This document shows positions 1 through 5,036 of a stretch of 7,996 nucleotides of DNA, piece after piece (within the stretch, counting starts at the first letter, position 1; each line of letters opens with the position of its first letter). The stretch comes from an uncultured beta proteobacterium (lineage in GTDB: Bacteria; Pseudomonadota; Gammaproteobacteria; Burkholderiales; Rhodocyclaceae): the NCBI GenBank assembly GCA_903930395.1, contig CAIYYE010000142.1, positions 1 through 7,996 of the forward strand. Reading direction: 5' to 3'. The notes below the pieces were generated by a model, which worked only from the letters and a program-made list of their open reading frames with translations, did not search any database and was not told where the DNA came from. Both the position numbers and the translations under genes were made by a program.

Positions 1-848
1 CTGACCTCGCCTTGCTCCGGGTCGTAGACGATTTGCCAGACGGTCGAGCCGGTCAGGCTGGTCTCGGGCTCAATCATGATGCGGCGGGAGCTGACCATGT
101 CGAGTCCTGCGAAGAGCATTTCCTTGCTCGCGGCCGGCATGGCCCGGAGACTTTTCTCGGCGGTCAGGAAGCGGTTGAGGGAACTCTGGCTATCGGCTTC
201 GCGCGCATGGGGGTTGCTTCTGGCCCGATGCCGGTAGGCCAGTGCAGCCATGTAGGGCGAGTTGGTCAGTACCGGTATCGGGCGGGACGGGCCTTGATAA
301 ACGGTGAGCTTGCCATCAAGGAATTCGACCACGGCGCAGGCGCGGCTGCGGTCGCAGACCTGGTAGTGCACTTTCGATGCGCCGCCTGAAACGACATGAA
401 CATTGGCCGTGGCGGCCAGCAGTTCGGGCACATTGGCGGCAGTGTCCAGCATGTACTGGACCCACTGGATGTTGTCGATGCGCGGCAGGTCGCTGTTCTC
501 GGGGTAGCGTGTCTCGTCCAGCCACATCGTCTCGACCACCAGCCCGGCTTCATTCATGCCGCCCATGGGCATGTCCTGCCCATACTGGTTGAAGCTCAGG
601 CTGGCATAGCGCGAAGTCCACTGCAGGGGCTGGCCGTTCGGCGGTGCGGCGAAGGATGTTTTTGCGACGCCACGGACGTTGAGCGTGACATTGGCCTGCT
701 CAAAAGCCCAGTCGTAGGTCCTGCCAAACAGAAAGGCGTTTTCCCGGTCGAGGACTACCGTGGTGCATGCCCAGCCTGCTTCGGCCAGGGCGAGTATCGA
801 GATGAGGGCCAGCCCGCGCAGGGCGGGGCGAAGAAAACGAGTCGGCAT
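1..848 (-). CDS. Choloylglycine hydrolase-family Ntn-hydrolase, exported (partial, C-terminus outside window)
   Basis: This gene encodes a linear amide C-N hydrolase of the bile salt hydrolase/penicillin V acylase family (Ntn fold). 282 codons are visible; family members are usually about 330-370 residues, so the C-terminus lies beyond the left edge. Residues 1-27 form a signal peptide (charged MPTRFLRPALR, hydrophobic core, GWA) placed directly before Cys28. This fits the family, where processing exposes an N-terminal cysteine nucleophile. Other expected residues are present: Arg43 and Asp46 in FGRTYDW, Asn99 in GGMNEAGL, Asn196 in LTNSPYM and Arg226 in SSLNRF. Gram-negative members are periplasmic and several hydrolyse penicillin V or N-acyl homoserine lactones; the substrate here cannot be read from sequence. 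The ATG at 848 is chosen because it gives a clean signal peptide. The SD is weak (GGATAA). A terminator separates it from the gene upstream, so it probably has its own promoter. Confidence 0.85.
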   Translation of the reverse strand, partial: MPTRFLRPALRGLALISILALAEAGWACTTVVLDRENAFLFGRTYDWAFEQANVTLNVRGVAKTSFAAPPNGQPLQWTSRYASLSFNQYGQDMPMGGMNEAGLVVETMWLDETRYPENSDLPRIDNIQWVQYMLDTAANVPELLAATANVHVVSGGASKVHYQVCDRSRACAVVEFLDGKLTVYQGPSRPIPVLTNSPYMAALAYRHRARSNPHAREADSQSSLNRFLTAEKSLRAMPAASKEMLFAGLDMVSSRRIMIEPETSLTGSTVWQIVYDPEQGEV

Positions 849-878
849 GGCTTATCCAGTTCAAGGCTATGACATTGA

Positions 879-908
879 ATTGTAGGCCGGTCCGGCTGAA
901 AATATGAA
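879..908 (-). promoter_or_regulatory. Candidate sigma70 promoter for the CGH-family hydrolase
   Basis: On the minus strand a -35-like TTCATA (903-908; 4 of 6 consensus bases) and a -10-like TACAAT (879-884; 5 of 6) are separated by 18 bp, about 30 bp before the start codon. It lies after the terminator of the upstream gene, where a promoter would be needed. It was picked by eye from consensus. Confidence 0.35.
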
Positions 909-940
909 GCGCCTTCGGCGATGGCCGCTCAGGGGCTCGC

Positions 941-983
941 CGATAAAATAAAAATGCCGTTCAGTCTTCACTGAACGGCATTT
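941..983 (-). terminator. Rho-independent terminator of the Slam cargo gene
   Basis: A perfect 14-bp inverted repeat (952-965 with 970-983) closes a 4-nt loop. Read on the minus strand, the stem is followed by a U-rich run (complement of ATAAAATAAAA, 943-953). This is a strong intrinsic terminator about 65 bp after the stop codon of the 1050-2489 gene. It separates that gene from the hydrolase downstream. Confidence 0.85.
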
Positions 984-1049
984 GCGAGAGATCGACAGTT
1001 CGTCAGGTGTCGGCAGCTATCTTTGAGCGCTCGCCACCTTTCGTATGCC

Positions 1050-2489
1050 TTACTTGGGACTGGCGCTCGTGCTGGCGACCTTGTTAACCAGGAAAACAGC
1101 ATTCTGGGTGTTGATCACCTGGTCATTTACCGACTTGCTCACGTTTGTGAGACCGCCGATTGTGGCGGCCTGCTGCCCGTAGAACGTACCTTGAACGCTG
1201 CCTGCGTAAGATACCCGGCTTGAATTCAGCTCGGGGATAGACGCAACGGCATTCGAAGTGATCTTGGCACCGACGACATCACCTGTGGCCATGAAATTCA
1301 TGGCGTTCTTGTTGTCACCGCCGTACCAGACGCCGCTCCACGTCGCAGGCTTGAAGTTGACCAGAATGGCTACGTGCCCTTGACTATTCCCGTCAAAACT
1401 GCCGCCCGAATACAAGGCAACGACATCGCCAGCCTTCTGCGCATCCAGATAGGCCTGGGGCGTGCTTAGACCTGCTACATAGAAACCGCGGGTAGTTGTT
1501 GGGGTGGATTCGCTTTCATAGGGATAGCGCTCGCTATCCTGCCCATTGGTGTAGGCCCAGACGGTACGGGAATACTCCCCGACGGCAACCTGACTGTCCT
1601 TTGCCTTGATGGCGTCAGTGAATGGCCTGTCACCGAGCCAGTCGAACGGCGTCCGGTCAATGGCGTTGGTCGCTTCATTGGCTTTAAGGTTGTCGGAGAA
1701 ACCCTTCATGAAGCCATAACCGTCTTCGGACTTGTCGGAGGCCATAAAGTGAGCCAGGCCATTGTCAGTGTTGTTCCACTGTTCGCCTTCACTGAACTTG
1801 AGATAGGTTTCAGTCACACGTTCAAAGTGACCACTGACCCATCGCCTATTTCTCCCTTGTCCTTCCCAATGAGCGGCAACCCACTGCTTCACCGTTCGCG
1901 TATCCCAAACCTCGGGGCTGAGGTCGCCGCCCCCAAAGTTTGCCCACATAGGACTGCCGGAGTTCGCCAACTCGGAACCAGTTTCAGGTGATGCGAGGCG
2001 CCAGGAGGCCGTGCCTTCTCCGGGCGATCCATCCGGGGCCGTCAGTGTCAGGGCGAAAAGACCACCCGAATATCCTTTTTTCGATCCGTGATGACCATGA
2101 TCATCGTCCGAGTTGTAACGAGAGCGGGAGTTTTCGCCGGATTGTGTAAAGACCGAGTATCCACACCAGTCCCCAGCGCCACAGACGCCCGTGTCTACCG
2201 GCGGATTGACCGGCGGAGTGACGGTTCCAGGGATGTTGCGATAGCGATCGACGCTGCCCGCACCCAGAAGTTGTATCGGATTGACGATAGGGCCGCCCGC
2301 TGCCGGTTCGACAAAGTCGGTCCATGCGCCCCAGCTTTCAACTGAATCCTGTGAAACTGAAACATTGCCATACGATTTGACCTTGCTCCAGTCGGCCTCA
2401 TGGAAATGTGACGAATCTTTTGCAAATACCGGGGTGCTGGCTAAGAGGGCAGCGACACATGCGGCAATTATTGTGCGATTGTTGGTCAT
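1050..2489 (-). CDS. Exported protein with C-terminal TbpB/hemophilin-like beta-barrel; probable Slam (type XI) cargo
   Basis: This 479-residue secreted protein has a Sec signal peptide (residues 1-23, ASTPVFA before KD) and no lipobox, so it is probably soluble rather than a lipoprotein. Next come a mature N-terminal stretch, a Pro-rich linker (about 87-100), a cysteine pair (103 and 109), an Asp/His cluster (DDDHGHH, 128-134) and a middle region rich in Trp and Tyr that I do not recognise. The last ~140 residues resemble the small 8-stranded barrel of TbpB-type Slam substrates: a VNF...WSGVWYGG stretch (377-391), a GAKITSNA strand, then GTFYGQQAATIGG (434-446), close to the hallmark G-x-F-(Y/F)-G-x-x-A-x-x-x-G-G. 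Soluble proteins with this barrel, such as hemophilins, are exported by Slam proteins, and a Slam-like gene lies directly upstream. The start has a good SD (AAGAGGAAA, 2494-2502). The ligand is unknown; heme or a metal is the family-based guess. No close named relative is recognised. Confidence 0.7.
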   Translation of the reverse strand: MTNNRTIIAACVAALLASTPVFAKDSSHFHEADWSKVKSYGNVSVSQDSVESWGAWTDFVEPAAGGPIVNPIQLLGAGSVDRYRNIPGTVTPPVNPPVDTGVCGAGDWCGYSVFTQSGENSRSRYNSDDDHGHHGSKKGYSGGLFALTLTAPDGSPGEGTASWRLASPETGSELANSGSPMWANFGGGDLSPEVWDTRTVKQWVAAHWEGQGRNRRWVSGHFERVTETYLKFSEGEQWNNTDNGLAHFMASDKSEDGYGFMKGFSDNLKANEATNAIDRTPFDWLGDRPFTDAIKAKDSQVAVGEYSRTVWAYTNGQDSERYPYESESTPTTTRGFYVAGLSTPQAYLDAQKAGDVVALYSGGSFDGNSQGHVAILVNFKPATWSGVWYGGDNKNAMNFMATGDVVGAKITSNAVASIPELNSSRVSYAGSVQGTFYGQQAATIGGLTNVSKSVNDQVINTQNAVFLVNKVASTSASPK

Positions 2490-2644
2490 GATGTTTCCTC
2501 TTCGTGGTTTTCAGGGACTCCCCATAGACCAAGTGTAGATTTTCATTTCCAGCATGTCGCGCCAATTCTGGGGCGAACTGTGAGGGATTTCTCATTCTTC
2601 GCAAATGAGATCCCTGGCGACGCCCATCTCAAGAAATGCAGACG
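2490..2644 (-). promoter_or_regulatory. Upstream region of the cargo gene, with SD, weak promoter match and inverted repeat
   Basis: This non-coding stretch holds the SD (2494-2502) and a weak promoter-like pair, GCGACA (2555-2560) and TACACT (2532-2537) with 17-bp spacing, each 4 of 6 to consensus. Further up is an interrupted inverted repeat at 2584-2614. Because a terminator lies just upstream, the cargo gene probably needs a promoter here, but none stands out. Confidence 0.3.
2584..2614. repeat. Interrupted inverted repeat upstream of the cargo gene (possible operator)
   Basis: The arms GGGAT-TT-CTCATT (2584-2596) and AATGAGATCCC (2604-2614) pair over 11 bp with a 2-nt bulge around a 7-nt loop. 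No T-tract follows on either strand, so it does not look like a terminator. Its AATGAGA half-sites resemble half of some Fur boxes, but the other half of a Fur site is absent. Confidence 0.45.
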
Positions 2645-2671
2645 AAAAAAGGGCGCCGATGGGCGCCCTTT
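2645..2671 (-). terminator. Rho-independent terminator of the Slam-like gene
   Basis: A 10-bp stem, AAAGGGCGCC (2648-2657) with GGCGCCCTTT (2662-2671), closes a 4-nt loop. On the minus strand it is followed by six U (complement of A at 2645-2650). It lies about 25 bp after the stop codon of the 2695-3984 gene. Either transcription of the pair is uncoupled or some reads through. Confidence 0.85.
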
Positions 2672-2694
2672 GCGGTCGGATTGAGGGAGTCGGC

Positions 2695-3984
2695 TTAGAA
2701 CGAACGCCCCAGATTGACCCCGACCACTTCACGTTCATAGGTGTAGATGCTCACATTGGAGCGGCTATCGGTGAATTGCCAACTGCCGGACAGGCGCCAG
2801 TCCTTGAGCAGGCTTTGCTTGAAGTTATGGCTAAAACCGACTTCCATGCGGTTCTCTGTTTCATCACGGGCCAGGTTGAACACGGGTTCAAGTCCATCGT
2901 GTTTCGCTTCCTTGTAGCTGTAGCGTCCGAACACCGAGCCATTCTCCCAGGCGACGACGTTGGCGCCGACAAAGGTTTCCCAGCCGTCGTTGCTGAATCG
3001 GCTGTCGGCGGCATCTTCGACGAAGGCGTGGAGTCCGAGCTGAACCGCCAGTTTGCCCTGCAGGAAAAGATGGCCATAGGAGAGGCCGGTCGAGTAGAAG
3101 TTGCTGTCACGCCCGGCATCGGCCTGGCGATCAAAATTCTTGTTGAGTGCCAGGGCATCCCAAGTCAGCTCGCCGCTTTTCAGTTGCAAGGTGAAGGTCG
3201 GTGAAATCGAGCTGTAGAAGCCGAGATAGTTGCCGCCGAGGTAAAGCGCATCACCCTGCAGGTTGAGTTTGGCGCGCCATTTGTTGGGTGCCACCCAGGC
3301 CGGGCCGGTCGATAGCGAGAGCGCGGTCAGGTTGAAATCGGTTTTTTCAGCGTAGTTCTTGTGATACAGGCCGGCACTGGTTTGCCAGATGAAGCGGGCT
3401 GCCGTTTCGCCGATGCGCATGACCATCGGTGAGCTGTAGGTGTGGGCAACGCCTGCTTGGGCCACGGTCGCCCAGTCATGTTGCGGCGTCGAGCCGGGTT
3501 GGAGCACCAGGCCGCCGGGCAGGGTCGCGCCGCTGGGGCCAACGTTGACATTGGTGTCGTAGAGGACACCCAGGGAAACGGAGGGCTCCCAAGTATGCGG
3601 CTTGGCCAGCAATTCGGCCTGGTCGCGCTTGATCTGGGCGAGGAAGGTGAGCACCGCCAGACGAACGTTTTCCGGCGTCTTCGGGTCGTCGAGAACCTTT
3701 TGGCTCTGTTGGGTCGCTTGTTCGAGATTGAGCGCACGATAGTAGGCAACCGCCAGTTCCAGTCGCGCCCGATTGAGCGACGGATTGTTACTCAATACTG
3801 TTTCGAGCGCTTCAATGGCACTGAATACCTGGCCTTGCTCGCGCAGGAAAATGCCTTCCTTGAAAAGCTTGTCCGTATCAACCGTCTCTTGCGCAGCCGC
3901 TGTCGAGAGTCCGGCAATAGCCAGAAACACAGGCAGGCAGACGCGTTTCAGGGTGTCAATGGTTTCTGCTTGGCGAGCATTCAT
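2695..3984 (-). CDS. Slam-like outer-membrane translocator (TPR domain plus DUF560-type beta-barrel), type XI secretion
   Basis: This 429-residue protein resembles surface lipoprotein assembly modifiers, outer-membrane proteins that move lipoproteins or soluble cargo across the outer membrane. A signal peptide ends at about residue 31 (STAAA before QE), after a long n-region containing Lys and Arg. Residues about 35-125 are amphipathic helices of TPR type (for example EQGQVFSAIEALETVL...NPSLNRARLELAVAYY). From about 132 the sequence becomes alternating beta-strands opening with SLGVLYDTNVNVGPS, a typical start for DUF560 barrels, and ending in a C-terminal Phe (LGRSF), the usual outer-membrane barrel signal. 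Its length is a little below the ~480-500 residues of neisserial Slams. The ATG at 3984 has an SD (GAGG, 3993-3996). The next gene downstream encodes a protein with the matching cargo barrel, which supports the call. An alternative is a TPR-barrel protein of another subfamily. No TonB-dependent receptor is nearby. Confidence 0.75.
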   Translation of the reverse strand: MNARQAETIDTLKRVCLPVFLAIAGLSTAAAQETVDTDKLFKEGIFLREQGQVFSAIEALETVLSNNPSLNRARLELAVAYYRALNLEQATQQSQKVLDDPKTPENVRLAVLTFLAQIKRDQAELLAKPHTWEPSVSLGVLYDTNVNVGPSGATLPGGLVLQPGSTPQHDWATVAQAGVAHTYSSPMVMRIGETAARFIWQTSAGLYHKNYAEKTDFNLTALSLSTGPAWVAPNKWRAKLNLQGDALYLGGNYLGFYSSISPTFTLQLKSGELTWDALALNKNFDRQADAGRDSNFYSTGLSYGHLFLQGKLAVQLGLHAFVEDAADSRFSNDGWETFVGANVVAWENGSVFGRYSYKEAKHDGLEPVFNLARDETENRMEVGFSHNFKQSLLKDWRLSGSWQFTDSRSNVSIYTYEREVVGVNLGRSF

Positions 3985-4025
3985 GTATCGTGCCTCTATA
4001 TCTGACTATGGTATGTTGGTACCAG

Positions 4026-4046
4026 ATTGTTAAATTGTTTGATTGT
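4026..4046. repeat. Three ATTGT boxes with 8-bp period in the Slam/lapG divergent region
   Basis: ATTGT occurs at 4026-4030, 4034-4038 and 4042-4046 (ACAAT on the minus strand), exactly 8 bp apart. The array overlaps the candidate Slam promoters. AT-rich sequence makes chance likely, so operator function is only a possibility. Confidence 0.4.
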
Positions 4047-4070
4047 AAATGTTGCGCCTGCTCATGTCTC
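4042..4070 (-). promoter_or_regulatory. Candidate promoter of the Slam-like gene
   Basis: On the minus strand GAGACA (4065-4070) and TACAAT (4042-4047) are spaced 17 bp apart, with 4 of 6 and 5 of 6 consensus bases, which would give a leader of roughly 50 nt. A second pair, TTAACA (4028-4033) and CATAGT (4005-4010), also with 17-bp spacing, scores equally but would start transcription almost at the SD. Neither is proven. Confidence 0.35.
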
Positions 4071-4135
4071 CAAATTGCTTCCAGAATTGCCTTGTTAGCC
4101 GCCCTGGCGTAGGGTTTTTGCAACTTTGAAGTGAT

Positions 4136-4163
4136 TCGACAGTAAACTTGCAGATTCGATAGT
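4136..4163 (+). promoter_or_regulatory. Candidate promoter of the lapG-like gene
   Basis: TCGACA (4136-4141; 5 of 6) and GATAGT (4158-4163; 4 of 6) are 16 bp apart. Transcription would begin near 4170, giving a leader of about 50 nt before the GTG at 4219 but excluding the SD-like GGAG at 4166-4169. The rest of the divergent region (3985-4218) contains nothing else I can name. Confidence 0.3.
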
Positions 4164-4176
4164 TCGGAGCGTGCCC

Positions 4177-4215
4177 GTGCGAAAAATGTGTTTGCCTCGT
4201 TCCTGCCGGGATTGA
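4177..4215 (+). other. Short in-frame leader ORF before lapG, or 5' end of lapG cut by a stop codon
   Basis: A 12-codon frame (GTG at 4177, ATG at 4186, TGA at 4213-4215) lies in the same frame as the lapG-like gene, 3 nt before its GTG. It is preceded by GGAG (4166-4169) at 7-nt spacing, a better SD than that of lapG itself. It encodes VRKMCLPRSCRD, the basic residues the downstream signal peptide lacks. It could be a leader peptide with reinitiation, or the original start of lapG interrupted by a stop codon or a sequencing error. Confidence 0.35.
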
Positions 4216-4218
4216 TAC

Positions 4219-4863
4219 GTGCAAGCCCTTGTTCTTGTATCGATACAGGCCTTCATATGGGTGATCGGGGCCTGCTTTCCGTTTGCTGCAGCGGCAGAAA
4301 TCCAGTCCTTCGAGCGTAAGCTCTTCAGCGTCCGGGAGGATCGCAAGGAAGGATTCTCGATCTTTCCCCAGTGGGTCACTGTCATGCGTCGCCATGCCGA
4401 TGATCGGCCGACTCCGGAGAATTGCCCGGTCAATCTTTGCAAGGTGCCGGCGTGGCTGGAGATGATAGCCTCGATGCGCGGCCATGGGGCGCGCGATCAG
4501 CTGGCGGTGGTGAATGACTTTTCCAATCGTTTTCGCTATGTGCTGGATCAGGACAATTACGGTCGCTCGGACTATTGGGCAATTCCGCGCGAGTTTCTGA
4601 CCCTGGGTGGCGATTGCGAGGATTTCGCCATCATCAAGTATTTTTCGCTGAGACAGCTGGGGGTGCCGGCCGACTCCTTGCGAGTCGTGGTCGTGCAGGA
4701 TACCAATCTGCGTATCCCCCATGCCGTGCTCGCGGTCTATACGCCGGATGACATTTTTATTCTGGACAATCAGGTCAGGGAAGTCGTTTCCCATCAAAAG
4801 ATTGCCCACTACGTGCCTGTTTTTTCGCTCAATGAACGTAACTGGTGGATGCATTTGCCATGA
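4219..4863 (+). CDS. lapG: LapG-type periplasmic transglutaminase-like cysteine protease
   Basis: This 214-residue protein belongs to the bacterial transglutaminase-like cysteine proteinases (BTLCP, Pfam PF06035), the family of LapG. LapG is a calcium-dependent periplasmic protease that cuts the N-terminal region of LapA-type adhesins and so releases biofilm cells. The catalytic triad is visible: Cys133 in LGGDCEDFA, His168 in RIPHAVLAV and Asp183 in FILDN. The acidic residues beside the cysteine (Asp132, Glu134, Asp135) fit the region that binds calcium in the family. Residues 1-26 form a hydrophobic export signal ending FAAAA before E, but without the usual basic start. The GTG at 4219 is the only start after an in-frame TGA at 4213 and its SD (GGGA) is weak. 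The length matches the family. In known systems lapD follows; here a degenerate HD-GYP sensor does, and no LapA-like adhesin is visible. Confidence 0.85.
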   Translation: MQALVLVSIQAFIWVIGACFPFAAAAEIQSFERKLFSVREDRKEGFSIFPQWVTVMRRHADDRPTPENCPVNLCKVPAWLEMIASMRGHGARDQLAVVNDFSNRFRYVLDQDNYGRSDYWAIPREFLTLGGDCEDFAIIKYFSLRQLGVPADSLRVVVVQDTNLRIPHAVLAVYTPDDIFILDNQVREVVSHQKIAHYVPVFSLNERNWWMHLP

Positions 4864-5036
4864 GAAATCGCCCCGGTCTGTACGTCTCGCCGTACCAGCC
4901 GAAACCTGTGACTGAAGCAGGACCGCTTACTATTTGCAATTTTCAACGGGCTTTCCCGCTGTCTTCCGATGGGCGTTCTCCGGCGCCGTGGTCGGGCCGG
5001 CGTGCATGCTTCGCAGCCAGGATAGAACAATCATGA
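4860..5036 (+). CDS. Possible 58-aa small ORF bridging lapG and the HD-GYP gene
   Basis: This frame starts at an ATG overlapping the lapG stop (ATGA, 4860-4863) and ends at a TGA overlapping the start of the next gene (ATGA, 5033-5036). Such overlaps are typical of translational coupling, and GGTGGA (4844-4849) could serve as SD. The peptide begins MRNRPGLYVSPYQPKP, is Pro/Arg/Ser-rich and has two cysteines, but no signal peptide, membrane segment or domain I recognise. The first 16 or so codons look like local coding sequence; the rest are less convincing. The alternative is a 169-nt untranslated spacer. Judged only a candidate. Confidence 0.3.
   Translation: MRNRPGLYVSPYQPKPVTEAGPLTICNFQRAFPLSSDGRSPAPWSGRRACFAARIEQS

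Noticed and set aside
2584..2614. Inverted repeat as a complete Fur box
   Set aside because: Only the AATGAGA half resembles a Fur site; the matching ATCATT half is missing.
2605..3204. Plus-strand open frame of 199 codons opposite the Slam gene
   Set aside because: It overlaps the Slam barrel and the Slam terminator and shows no domain.
4213..4215. TGA read as selenocysteine or by stop readthrough in lapG
   Set aside because: It falls in a non-catalytic leader, with no evidence of a SECIS element; a downstream GTG or a sequence error explains it more simply.
4030..4854. Long minus-strand open frame (274 codons) opposite lapG
   Set aside because: It lies antisense to a gene with a clear catalytic triad, and its product has no recognisable domain or signal; GC-rich coding DNA often leaves such frames open.
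4934..5032. N-terminal extension of the HD-GYP gene from a TTG codon
   Set aside because: TTG start without a clear SD; the ATG at 5033 has an SD and begins directly before the first membrane segment.
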